Source: Hoplostethus atlanticus (lineage: Eukaryota > Chordata > Actinopteri > Trachichthyiformes > Trachichthyidae). From it: a stretch of DNA of 64,000 nt. Positions 47,644 to 64,000 of this stretch are shown here, one piece after another (position 1 is the first letter of the stretch; every line of letters starts with the position of its first letter). Both the position numbers and the translations under genes were made by a program. The DNA is taken from assembly GCA_034670405.1 (NCBI GenBank), contig JAXDDX010000003.1, positions 5,954,001-6,018,000 on the forward strand. Reading direction: 5' to 3'. The notes under the pieces were generated by a model. That model made no database searches and was not told the origin of the DNA. It was given only the letters and a program-made list of their open reading frames with translations.

Positions 47644-50600
47644 CTGTTAGAATAAAGACAGACAAAATAAGAGACTTGACACAATTCCTGCAATAAAGCA
47701 AAATTACAACACAGACTATCTAACAGGCCTATTCAAAAATGTAAAAATGTGAAATAAAAACAATTTAAAAGGCTATATTAATACGTAAGACACATTCAAA
47801 TCAAATGAAAAGCCAACAGCTTTAACAAGTGGGTTGGCTTTTGGTTTGTAACATGACCACATCCTCTGCCTCTGTATGGCTCAATGAACCTGAATGTGTT
47901 TGCAATCTATTGGTTGTTCATTCCATTGTGTCTTATTCTATTGGTTGATTTTAGTGCGTCTCGTGTATTTATAAAGGCTTTTTTTCAATAAACTGTTTTA
48001 CAAACCCCAAGGCCACATGCTGAAACCGGTTACCAATAAATATTTGATCTCAGAGCTGCAAGTATTCCTGGACTTTCCTGTGCCAGAATACTTTTTCAAC
48101 ACCACAGTGTGATATAATCTAGCGGTCCAACATATGTGTGGGGTTGTAGGCTCATAAAGCAGTACAATGTTTACTGTTCTGGCTCTATTGTGTTTCCTCA
48201 CTAGCCTCTTAACTTGTGTGTGTTACTGAATCACTGATTGGTCGAGTTCATGATATGAAGGGTAAACACATGTTGTAAACTATGTAATACTCCTTTCTCC
48301 GCAGTAAAAAGCCAAGCTGTGCTTCAGTGTATCAGAGTGAGGCTGTCCTTGCGGTACTACTTCTTCTCTAACACATTCAACCTCATGCAACATGAACATA
48401 AACAACAAGCAAAAAAACCTCCAGGCTTTTTTCTGTAATTATGAAAGAAACAACCTGCATAGAACAATATCACAACGGTGCAACTTTTGAGGAGACTTGA
48501 GAGAAAACAAAAATCAGTAAAAAGAAAAGAGGGATAACAAAACAAGGACAAGTACAGTAAATGATTGATACCCCTTTGATGCACTTCTCTGTTTGTGTTG
48601 GACTTATTTTTTGCAATGAAGTGGCGTCCACTCTGTCTTTTTCTTTTGCGGCATGTCTTAGAACAAATATTTCACTGTGTTGACTTATTTGAATCATTTT
48701 TGGGAAATACTATAGGGATTAAGAAACAATACGTACGTCTCCTCTGAGTTATGCCCTACTTCTCCCAAAGTCCCAAAGTCCCCTGACATTGAGAGAGAAA
48801 AAATGGTGTAGCTACGTAATATAATGTCGTATATCAGGTCACTAGGAATAATGTCAAACACGTTCTCACATCTGTGTGACAGAATATAACGTTGTCAGAT
48901 CCAGTTTCAAATTAATATAATTAATTAATATAATTACATGGCATGAAAATAAAACCTCAAAACTGGGGCAGATCTCACAAGTGGTTTGTTATTTCCCCAA
49001 ATCCTTTTCTTCAGTTGCAGAAAGCAGGGTTTAACAAAAAGGGCTAGCATGGTGGATACGGCAAAAGTCGGCCTGTGAGTATAATAACATTTAGATATTA
49101 TTAGAGCTCGAGAAGCAAAGCAGTGCAAATTTCCATTTCACTTGGAAGTTTGAAGTCACCAATTTTGACACGTGAGCCAAGCGGTAACTCTCTCTGTGAA
49201 ATCCCTGGCATTTTCTTTGTCATTGAATCATTCCTTACTATTACATTTACTGATGAGTGCTCCGTCCTCCTGTAAATATAACCTAATCAGTCAACCGTTG
49301 ATGAGAACAATCCAAGAGGCTTCATTATTTGACGTGAAATGAGGCGTCTCCTTCTTGTCCTGACAGACGAGGTGTGTGGTTGTGGCGTAATGACAGTGTG
49401 GGGAGAACAGGGTGCAGTGAAGCCTCTTTCCTGTTAGCCTTCAAATTTACTCTGATTGTTGTTTGTGTGCCTTCCTGAAAACATGCGCCACAAGAGGTTT
49501 ACGTACACGTGCATACGTAAGAGAGGCCGTCTCTGATACGGCTTTAAGTGATCCTGGTGCTCTTGGGAGGCCTGGCTACTGGACATGTTATGGATAACAC
49601 TAACATTTAATAATACTGTTTCATGTGACAGGGACGTCTGCAACCAGACCCCGTCAGTAGCCCCGAATCAACTGATGTCTGCATACCAAAAGCTGTGACT
49701 AACAGTGGAAAGAAACATGCCGGCAACACGTGGGACTGAGTTGCCCTGCTGAGATCATCAGGGGAACTACACGCTCAGAGATCTTAGACTGTCAAAACTC
49801 ATTTTAGCTTCACTGCTAAAAAAAAAAGAAAATGTTGTAAAGGTGTACATGGCACCAAAGTTTGCTCATTACAGAGGGAATTAAAGGAGCAGCTCACCCA
49901 AAGACTCACAGCAGGTAGCGGGAGCGTTCTGATAATAAACACCACAGAGGGTTTCCGATTAGGCCTCGAGATCAGAAAGGAACCGGCAGCGCTGAATCTC
50001 TGCTGCTCCCTTTCATCTTCTCATCCAGAAGCACATAATAGCGGATCTCTGCAACTGACCTATTTTCTGGGAGGACTCTTGTACCAGTGCTTTGATAGAT
50101 CCTCTGATCTGGGAGTCACAAAAGCACCTGAACATTAGCTTCCCCACCGCAACCACTTGGCCATCACGCAACTTTGGCTGTCAAGTTAGTTGCTATAAAT
50201 TCTACTCCAAATTATACAGAGATAGTTTTTATGAGACAGTTTTCAAAAAGCTGAAGCTGTCAATAAGAAGCTTTTGTATTTCTATTAATTGCCTCATATG
50301 ATTCTATACAAGCGATACCAAAACAAGCAAAAAATGAAAAAAGAAAGAAAGAAAGCTGATCTGGTAATAGTCTTTTTGGAGCCTCTGTGTTCTCACATAG
50401 CTTTGATTTTATGTGCAGTAGTGGTCAAAATGGCTATGGACATGATGTGGAAACAGAGATGCTTCATGTTGTGCTTTTGTTTACATGTATCATCTTTCAA
50501 CGGAGGATTTTCTAGATATACAGTAAAGAGCAACAGAGTACAATCAAAAGCCTGACCACACCGAGGACCACTATAGCAGCATCATGTCAACCTGTCCCTT

Positions 50601-53600
50601 TCTGAGGCTCGTTTACAGCTAATGTCACACCACACCTTTACAATACTACAACAATAATATGGTAGTGTTGCCACAATAACCACAACTTCGATACTACTTC
50701 TACTGTATACTGTTGCAAAAGATTGATACAATACTTTCACCAAATTCTGTTCTGCAAGCTGAAATCCCAGCGTCATCTCCAGAAGACATGCACGTGCAGA
50801 TTGGAATAGTTAGAAGAAGAAGAAATAGAAGAATTGGAGTAGACAGAGCTGCAGTCCAGCTCCGTGGGCAGCAGCAGTCGGAGTCAAACAGCTGAAAACG
50901 TGGCAACAGCGTCAAACATTTTGAACTAAATCACAGTCCACACAAACCGGTTGACAAACTGGTGCCAGCTCTTACAGAACCGATAAAGATGGACACCCAA
51001 ACGACATATCACCTGAGAAAACGCTGCTACAAAGCTCTCCAAGTCAAGTGGTAACACACTGCCTGATGGTTTCTCTTGGATGGTATCATAGTAGTATTAA
51101 CATTTCAGATACTAGACTTTAGGATGCAAGAGGAGTGAGATCTGTGCAAGGTGCCGTTTGAGCAGAATATACTTTTAGAAGACACTGTGGGAGGTGGGAG
51201 TGGCCTGAAGCACTCGGCCTGCGCAGCAGTGGCACAGGCTAGCACACTAATGCTGCCTCAGCACCTGCAGTGCAGAACAGAGACCAATAAATCAGATCCC
51301 CTTACACCTGGCTCTCTCTCTCGTCTCTCTATCAGGTCTTGTACAGCATTGTGTGGGTTGTATGTATCGCTGTTCAACCACATCATGCAATGTATTCCCT
51401 CTGGCTAACCAAACACATAGCACAGAGCTTAAGGAGGATCACATGAGATAACTAATGAAGAAATTAAGTTTCAAGAGAGAAACTGCAAACTCCGCTGCAG
51501 CCACAATTGCTTATCCTGCCCTTAAATTGATTACCACCCTCAGATCAATACAGTGCAGACCACTGTAATTGCCATTGCAACAGTAGGTGAAGCTCATCGG
51601 CAACGGGGTGATATGATGGATATGGCTCACTTGTTGTGAAGCTTAAAACTGGGGTTTGTACCTGACTCATGAGTTAAAGACAGTCCATCTACCTGGGAAC
51701 ATTCAACCTGCTGATCTGAGGACCTAGAAGTGACCACGCTTGGGACTTAATATGTGATGTTCAATGCATTCCAGGAGTTATTAAGGAGTTATAAATATTA
51801 TAATTTACCCACTTTCTTTCAGCCTTCCTCGTCTACTTCTAATTCAGTTAGTGATTTTCTACATTTCCCAGGATGCCTTTAGACAACCGCCAGACAGCGT
51901 GCCTGAACTTGTTGAATTCAGCTGTGGGTTTTACATGTAGAGAGAGAGCAATGGCGACAGCAAGCAAACAGTTCTCCAAATGGCGAGATTGCGTTACTCA
52001 AAGCGCAAAATTGTCCACTGACAGTATCCTCAATGGCCCATAATGCAATGCAGCCATCCATTGAGGATACTGTCAGTGGAAAAATTGGCATCTCTGCTCC
52101 TTCTACGATGGATTTCTCCCTGTGTGACACCAAAACCTGACGTTTACTGTTGATGTTACAGATAGGTTACATTTTTTTTGCTATCAAACTTCCTAAAACT
52201 TTCCATTGCAGCTATGCTAGAAATCGTCACATCATCTACGTTACCAGGAATATGAAAAATACACCACCAAACAACAAAAGGTACATCATCAATAATTGTT
52301 GTTAAATGGTGTTATGGTGGATTTTTCCTGTGAGGTGAAGCCAGGAAGCAAGACGTAAGAATGTAAGAGGTGCTTGAAACTAACAACTTCACAAGGCCCT
52401 TGTCCCGCTCACAGCGATTAGCCCAGACCTCTCAAACACTGGCAACAGCCTTGCATTGCATGATTGGTTGCTTAGTGTCCTGAAAAGGATCACACCAGAA
52501 AAAAAACCAGTTCTTTTTTCACTCTGACAAGTCTAGTTCACCGGACTGTTCCTTCCAGAGGGCAAGACAGGACAGGGGTGTTCATGTGGCTCTCTTGTTC
52601 AGTGCATCTTCATCTTGTTCTCTCTGTGCCAGGGATGAAAACCAAAACCATCCTCAACATCAATGACAGCAACAAAGCATAATGCATGTAGGTGCTGCTG
52701 ACACTTTGACTGTTTCATGTGTGCCACCTCCTTCTCCTCACAGATTCTTCAGGGGGGCGGAGCCTCGTAGTCTTGGCAAGAGGGAGCAGGGTGCCATAAC
52801 ATTCAGTTTGTACAGGGTGTGAATTTAACCCTCACCCTCGCCGACTGTGAAGACGAAAGGAGCATAGTGCATGTGGCCGGTGTGGCTGATGTGAGAGTCT
52901 TCACTTCCAGACTGACTTGCCACCCCATTTTCCATTTCCACCCACACACTACATACATGCAGCCTGTCAGCGCGATAGGCTCCGTCCTGCATTGGCCCCT
53001 GTCACTCTTCCTTCCTTCCCTGCCTTTTTTTCTGTCATGTTCTCCCTGCTGCCGCCACAGCAGATAGATTTCCTGGTGTGACACAATCATGGCATGAGGA
53101 AAATTGAGGAGATTTATGCTCCCCCCGCCAACATGCTTCCCCTGAGCATGCTTCCCCTGCCCCCTCCCCATCGTCATTCAGCAACAAACCTCGGCAGCTG
53201 CCTCCTGATATGCAACATGGTGGCGAGACCTTGATCAGCGCCTCTTGTCACATCTGTAAGTGTGTGTGTGTGTGTGTGTGTGGGTGTGTGTGTGGGTGTG
53301 TGTGCGCTCAGACAGCTTCTTTCCAAAGTGAAATAAAACCCCTTCCGTTTAGTATTTCTGAACTGGGGCACAGATCAAGACTGTCATTTCTCTGTGGATC
53401 TCCTTCACTTTCCGCTACACCGGATTCCTCATGAAATATTGAGTGTGGATGAAAATGGAGGCTCGACCCTCCCTCACGTTCTCCTGCCACCGTCAAGCTC
53501 GCCTTCTTTGTCTCACCAACCAAACCTCACAGAAGATCCTGTGTTGTGACAAGCAAACTGAGACATTAGCAAAGGTGTGTGTGTGTGTGTGTGTGTGTGT

Positions 53601-53765
53601 CTAGGCATTGTGGATGCTACAGACATACAACATGTGCATCTAACCTGATAAAATCACACCATCCTGGGATGACACACATAACATGCTGTTTGGAAAGTCC
53701 CAGCCAATGTGTGTCACCCCAGAATCGTATGTGCACCGAGCTTTTACTAATGGGTTTACACACAA

Positions 53766-53797
<32 letters not shown>

Positions 53798-54514
53798 TAA
53801 TTGCTCTTAATACCTGCCAACTATCTGTGTACTCTGGACCTTCAGAGTAAAAGCGTTGATGATTCACAGTGCAGACAAAATGAATGCTGTTCACTGTTCA
53901 CAGTTACATAATAATAACGAAAACGAGGTCCTTCGGAGGACTGTGATCATTCAAACCACCACAGCAGGAATCCTCACTTAAGCTGGTGTCCATTCGTTAA
54001 ACTCATGCTGGTCTTGTTCTGCATTTCATGGTTTCTATATATAAGAACATCTAAACACATGATCCCCGCAAACAGGAAAAAAAGAGGAAATGAGGCCTTG
54101 TTGCTTTTCACATGAGGAAACACAAACACACCCCCCCCCCCCCCCACACACACACACACACACACACACGCGCACACACGCACACACACACACAAGCTTA
54201 TCCCACCTATATTCATCCAGGTTACCTATTTTTCAACTAGACTGAAGGCTACAACTAAAATACTCACGCGCATTCTTGGAAATAAATAAATAAGACCTGA
54301 AAATAATAACAATAACAACATAATAATAATAATTCTAATAATAATTATGATTATAATAACAGCATGATCATCTGCAGTCTCACCGATACTCGCACCAGCG
54401 GATGCATCAAATTCAACAAATCCAATTATCACAGGGTTGATCTGCGATTGATCTGTGATTGAGAAAAAAATAGCCCCGCTGCTTTCAAATGGAAATGAAA
54501 TGTAAACCTCTTAC
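47644..54514. other. mtus2 first intron, no gene seen
   Basis: About 6.9 kb lies between the candidate 5' UTR exon and the coding exon. It holds several (GT/CA)n runs (53261-53306, 53573-53601, 53760-53798, 54130-54196), an (ATA)n-rich stretch near 54300-54360 and a 23-bp inverted repeat at 52014-52080. No frame has recognisable protein content. Confidence 0.5.
52014..52080. repeat. Perfect 23-bp inverted repeat with 21-base loop
   Basis: The arm 52014-52036 ('actgacagtatcctcaatgg' at its inner side) is exactly the reverse complement of 52058-52080. The spacer is 'cccataatgcaatgcag' plus four bases. No simple repeat is involved. As RNA it would be a 67-base hairpin, close to the size of a miRNA precursor, but the stem is perfect and the flanks do not extend it. 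Confidence 0.9.
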
Positions 54515-54660
54515 CTTTAAGATTCAGATGATCCGTTTAGGAGGAGCTCCGAGGGAAAGGAAGGGACGCATCCACCGGAAAATGTGCAGTGGACCATTCT
54601 GCAGCATCGCTGGAAAACAGGGACGTTGGAGAGGAGAGGCGCCTCAACGCCCATCTGAAC
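54515..54660 (-). promoter_or_regulatory. mtus2: Candidate mtus2 long-form first (non-coding) exon and promoter
   Basis: On the minus strand a near-perfect donor 'cttaaag/gtaagagg' stands at 54515. The sequence upstream (54520-54660) is more GC- and CpG-rich than its surroundings ('ggcgcctcaacgcccatc', 'gtctgtcgccccct'). This is the best place in the window for the start of the long transcript, but the link to the acceptor at 47643 is inferred. Confidence 0.4.
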
Positions 54661-57100
54661 ACGAGCGTCTGTCGCCCCCTGTAGGTGAACTCAAGCATTT
54701 TCTTTCCCTTTATTTATTTTCATTCAGAGAACATATACAGTAAGAGGTAGAGTTTGTATTCAAGAATAAAAAGAAACAACGAGGAAAAAAATGCCAGGTG
54801 TTTCATGTGCACATATTATACTCCTTGATGTTTTCATTCTTATTCTTCATTTTATACAAACAGTGCAAGAAATGTGGCTTGGATACAGACTACTGATCTC
54901 TATTAGTTACATCATTAACAGAATACATCACAATATCAAACCCATGCTGTGAAATAATATGTCCAGTTATTCTTTTCTACATCAATCCAAAAAATGTTAT
55001 AAATATTTTATGAAAATATTCTGCTATAAATGAAAAGTATAATATAAATGGAAATTTGGTTTGTTTCTTTTTCCATCCCACAGAAATAATCAATATTTTC
55101 TTACTTTCTAGCACATCTTAGGCTGGATAAATTCTATGTACATTTTTAAATCAAACTTCCAAACATTTTTGCAGTGTATAGCTTCATGTATCAAAATAGG
55201 ATCAAAAGAATCCTGCATGTGGGAAATTAGTCTTAGATACAGTATTCCCAATCTGTTTATTACCGTTTCAGATAGTCATTGTTTTCTTACGTCAGTATTA
55301 TTTTTGTCCACAGCAACAGAGTTTTTAATCAAAACTAAGGCACCCTTTGAAGCCTAAAATAAGTCCGCTCAAATAGACACTAAATACACATTAGGCCAGA
55401 CCCCTATCCTGTAAGATTTAGATTGAGCGGCCCTCAACTCTTCCCATCTGGTTTTGTTGTAAGATACAATTTGGTAGAGAGCTGGACTGTTTATTTTGTG
55501 GGGAGATACCAAGCAGGGAGAGTCAAACCCCAATTTTTCCAATAGGCCATTTTCTGGTCAAAATAAAGTAATATAGTGAAGCTGTAGTATTCCAGGTCAA
55601 GATATTGTAATATTGTTAGGAACATAGTGTCAAAATGACACAAATACTTCCAGATTACAGAGAAAATTATATTACCATCCTGAAACAGAAACATATAGCC
55701 TACGACATGGCAGAGATTCAGGTGTAGTTAACTCAACTAAAAAATTTTTGATTAAATTCATTAAAATCATTGTCAAATGTTCTAATTAAATATATATCTG
55801 TGGAATCAGAGCCTCGGGTAACTTTGGTCAATGAATACACTGGAAGTTAAAGCCTGTAGGTCCTTTTACATAGACAGCAGCAAAATTCACTAAATAGACA
55901 CACCAATCAGAATTTGGTCTAAAATCAATGATGGGGTCATCCAACCGACTGCCTTATGTGGACGTCAAGTATGGCATCCACTCAGTCAGCACGACGGCAC
56001 TAGGTGGGACAAGCATCCTATAGAGGCCCTGCAAGGATTCTGTGGAAACATACTAAGCATCCAACCACAAACACCCACCAGCATGCAGGGCAGAATCAGG
56101 CTGATATCCACTGATCAGAAGACACTCACATTTTGGATCCATTCAAAATCAAACCCCACTGAAATTTCAGACACTGCAAACCTGAAACTGAACCCCAAAA
56201 AGAGTCTCTCTCTCTCAGCTGGTCATGAAACTGAACAACCTGCTAAAGTCGGCCTTGTGATTCATTCCTCGTAATGCTGAGAAAACATCTCATAATAACG
56301 ACAAAACACCTCTTAATTATGAGAAAACATCTTATTACAAGAACTATTACTCTTTTTCTAGGTGAATGCAATATCTACCATTTAAAAAACTGAAGTGATG
56401 TTTGAAGACCACCAACATTTGGTAGTCTTCAATAACTGAACTTTTCAGTTAATACTATAAGGTTTTGTATTTTAGAAAAATGTCATTACTTAATAGATCT
56501 CCTCAAGAGCTTTTATTTGATATATTGATCTCATGTTCATCCAGAATGCCAGTTCCCTTTGGGCTCCAAGCCCTCGTTATGTTGTATTTGTATCAGTTAC
56601 GTTATGTTCGTGTGTGTTTAACTATCTGAATTTGAATTTACGAGATAAGAAGTAATTATGTGAGCGTCATACTGCTTTGTTCTTTCTACATCCAGCCTGT
56701 AGCAATCGTGTGGCTTTGTTTACTCTGATTCATTATTTAAATGTTTCCGTTTTATTTTATTTTTTTTCCTCTTTGTAAAGAAACACCCAGCCCTGTGCAC
56801 ACAGAAACACCGGATAGTCACATTAACAGTCACATTCATTAACACACACACAATATTTGAACTAGTTATTTCCTCATGTCATTGAAACACTGTTTATGTA
56901 ACATTTATGCCAATGAAGCGGATTCAATTGCCATTCACACGCCATTCTCTCTCTGTTCTAACTTCAATGTTGTTGAACAAATGTGCAGGGTGGAAGTCTT
57001 TTGGATTCAGGATCATCCAAATGTACAAAACCCTCAGAGTAAAGTGCCAGCCTCTGGAAATGACCATACTTTTAAGTATATCTTCTGAAAACAGAGACAA
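54661..57100. other. Spacer between slc7a1 and mtus2
   Basis: AT-rich DNA with no gene. The only recognised item is a LINE remnant near 55.9-56.3 kb. Confidence 0.5.
55930..56265 (+). mobile_element. Decayed LINE remnant
   Basis: Across several frames the words 'ctgcaaggattctgtggaaa', 'catgcagggcagaatcaggc', 'ccactgatcagaagacactc' and 'ttttggatccattcaaaatc' recall a segment near the C-terminus of fish non-LTR polyproteins (ACRAELGRYPL...KFW.HLK). Frame breaks are several. Family not assigned. Confidence 0.4.
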
Positions 57101-59880
57101 TGTGCCTTTAACTTTCAGCATTGTTTATTTACAGCAGTAAATTTACAAACCTCAACCACTAACAAGACAATACATGCTGAATGACTGCAAAACCTTTACC
57201 ACTTTAGCAACCTTTACCCTTGTAATATAGTAGTATTTTTAACTCAGCAGTACTATAAAGTAATCTTTGTTCAGGCTTATACTTTTTAGCGCATGCAAAG
57301 ATTTACACAAAATAGACAGTGTCAAAGACAATCAAGTTTCACTTGGCTGAGGCTGAATCCTAGACTAACATGACCTTTTAACCTTTTAATATCACCATCC
57401 ATAGAAAAAAAAAAGGCATGATCCATATCTGTGGAAGTAATGCATAATATATTACATCAACATGAAGCCAGTAGGGTAAGATATTCATCTGATGAATGAC
57501 ATGTTGTATTTTACTCTTTACTTGACAGTATATATTACACATCCATTAAACAGCTACACCGGTTTGCACAGTTTTTACTGTTGATAACTGTTGAGAACAG
57601 TTCATATAGTAAAAGTAAACAGCTGTGGCAAAAGGAAAAACAAAAGTCAAAACTCTTTATACACAAGAGAACCAAAACCAGAGATAAAACGCTGAATAAT
57701 AGTATTTTGAAACAATGAAGCTGAGTTAAAGACAAGAGGACAATCTTGACCCAAAAACCTCCCAGATACAAACACCAGTTGCTGCAAGGGTGAAGATATA
57801 TTACAAAAGCATGGTATGTACAAAATAATATAAAGTGGTGAACAGAAAACTGTGTCTTTGTGTAATATCATCTTGTTTGACACTGTTCACGCATCTTAAA
57901 ATGGAATAACATTGCACTTTCTTTTTTATTTAGACACATACAAAATAATTTAGTCCATGTGTTTTGGGTGTGTACTGTAATGCTATCGACTGTATGGAAA
58001 GTTCTATACTGGCATTGCCAAAAAAATCCAAATATTGATAATTTGGCTCCAAACCAACAGCGATGCATAAATAGCAAAAGTCTCATATTACTATATTGTT
58101 TTGCACCTATTTAAAGGGACAAACTACAGAGATATTTTACAGATCGTACATTCAGAGTCTCAATTTTTACTCAACATGCATACCTTGATATGACTCAACT
58201 TAAGTCACTTTTTAGCTGCCCTGAGAATCTGCACTCACCATTAGGTTTCATTTACAATACATATATAAATATCATTATATAATTGACTGGCATGATATAT
58301 ATTAATATAATTTGGGTTACACTGTAGTATGAATCTTTGGTTTAAATCTTCAAAATGAAAGTGAGGGAGTATCGCCACTACAGATTCCCCAGGCGCTCAA
58401 TATCGGTGTATCATCCCGTATGTATACTAAAAAGTAGACGTGATCAACTAAAACTGATATATCTCTTTAAAATAAAATATAGCCTTTTTTTAAAAATACA
58501 TAGTGTGCCTTATATACAGTTAACCTGAATATCTGACAATACTAGTCACACCTCTGTGGGGTTTGCACTTGATTGAGGCACTTAAAAACAGCTCCATGGT
58601 GATACTGGTGAAAGGCTCTCTGCTATAGTTGCTGATAAATTTCACATTAAATGCAATATTGCGCAATAGCAGCATGTGCATTTTCTATGGTTAAAATAGA
58701 AAATGTGAATTTTTTTTTCCAGAAATTCTAACTATGAGATTGTATTGTGTTTGCCCTCTAATAAATAAGTGATCGATGAGGAAACCTGGAAACGACTAGA
58801 AGACAAACCCAAATACCATCAACCCTTCTTACACAGAGAAAGTACCAACTACTTTAGAGCACCACACCACATTTCTCTGAGATAGACTGTTGATTTAAGA
58901 GCAGGTATAGCATCTTGCTTTCCATGCGCCCTTACTCAGTCACAAAATGCATCACTTCTACAAGATTACACAAGGTTGTATCTTTGAGATATACGTATAC
59001 ACCCAAGAAGGTGCAGAAGTATCACAAGTCACATACAGTTGAAATGTTCCACCCTGTTTGAGAATGATCATTAGGAGGATTTGAGCGACTGAGGTAAATG
59101 TGATGCAGCTATTGTCATTTATTGTGAATGCTGAATATAGGGATTAGGATTGAGAATAGATTTGGACACAGCAACCAGCACTGTGCCTCCTGGCTATCAG
59201 GTATTGACAGTAATGGACCAAGGACTGGATATTGAGTGATACTATGTTTACCATGACACACACTGAGGTCCTGAACTCTTCACTGCAAATTTTGACCAAG
59301 GAAATGATGGACCTCATTCAAATGTTTTAAAAAAGCTTTTGTGATTCATGAAATAAAAAGAGTTCTTCAATTCTATATACCTCTTAATATGTGCGGCCAT
59401 AGTTGCTGAATTTTCATGAAAACATAATAAAATAATTTAAGGCTCAATGCGGCTCATCATAGTAATATACTGTATTTTGGATTCAAGTAATGAAGAATAA
59501 ACATTTGTAGTACAATAGATGTCTCGGGTTGTTCCCCACAGATTGTGTGGTACTTTGGGGAAACTGATCAAGTGCAAAACATACAAAAATAACTTTCAGC
59601 TTGACTATGAGACAGTTCCCTTAAATAAATTTGTTTTTCAGAGGGATGCATATTCTTCTTGTTGCCTTTTTAAAAAAGGTCTGTATTTAGCCTTAAAATC
59701 GAATTAGCCTAATTGCTTCTCTCAAACATCTCAAACATATCAGGACACCAGCAGCCACATCCTGCAACTGTTTTAGCACCAGTGAGGACACTCACTGCTC
59801 CGTAGCCATTTTTATCCAATAAATCTAACAGATGTGAATGTTTCAATATCCAGAACAGACCCAGAGAGCCTCCCATTTCC
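57101..59880 (-). other. slc7a1: Probable long 3' UTR of slc7a1
   Basis: No coding sequence is seen downstream of the slc7a1 stop (59881). Minus-strand AATAAA signals (tttatt on +) occur at about 59114, 57926 and 57122. I recall that mammalian SLC7A1 also has a very long 3' UTR with post-transcriptional control. Which signal is used cannot be told. Confidence 0.4.
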
Positions 59881-63979
<4,099 letters not shown>

Positions 63980-64000
63980 CTGGAAGAAAAAGGAAGGCGG

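Noticed and set aside
52803-53177. 124-residue minus-strand frame
   Set aside because: No family resemblance and no matching splice sites; it lies in mtus2 intron 1.

Overview
This is nuclear DNA from a ray-finned fish, most likely a teleost. The genes are split by introns with GT-AG borders. The spacers carry long (CA)n runs, a decayed Tc1-like element, hAT pieces, LINE fragments and tRNA-derived SINEs of types common in teleosts. The encoded proteins match vertebrate families closely.

Four protein-coding genes account for all convincing coding sequence. From left to right they are: slc25a15 (mitochondrial ornithine carrier, + strand, complete, 6 coding exons, 303 aa, about 2.55-7.85 kb); a stomatin-family gene, probably stoml3 (+ strand, complete, 7 coding exons, about 11.93-14.36 kb); mtus2 (microtubule-associated scaffold/TIP150, - strand, 47.4 down to 17.2 kb, with a long form and a short form that starts from an internal first exon); and the 3' two thirds of slc7a1 (cationic amino-acid transporter CAT-1, - strand, 59.9 kb to beyond the right edge). 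I recall the human counterparts of all four as lying on chromosome 13q12-q14, so the block is an old syntenic group. The gene products do not form one pathway, although CAT-1 brings in arginine, ornithine and lysine and SLC25A15 moves ornithine into mitochondria for the urea cycle.

Region by region: 1-1.8 kb is AT-rich and begins with the end of a probable hAT element. 1.85-8.07 kb is slc25a15, with a LINE and other repeats in its introns. 8.1-11.9 kb is intergenic, with a pyrimidine-rich tract and a dead Tc1-like transposon. 11.9-14.8 kb is the stomatin gene. 14.8-17.2 kb is the convergent spacer and mtus2 3' UTR. 17.2-54.6 kb is mtus2. Its introns hold a perfect 32-bp inverted repeat, a MITE, a SINE, an hAT element with an 8-bp target-site duplication, and a 6.9-kb stretch that looks like one large DNA transposon with tandem repeats near both ends and a LINE inside. 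54.7-59.9 kb is spacer plus the likely slc7a1 3' UTR. 59.9-64 kb is slc7a1.

I found no previously undescribed multi-gene system. The best leads are: two mutually exclusive exons in slc7a1 of the kind known from SLC7A2; an mtus2 short-isoform first exon with an MGHCCC lipid-anchor-like start; a one-base frameshift in an mtus2 long-form exon that the short form bypasses; a GC splice donor in mtus2; a five-fold decapeptide repeat in mtus2; and several perfect hairpins in non-coding DNA. All exon borders were read by eye from splice consensus, codon phase and remembered human proteins, with no database search.
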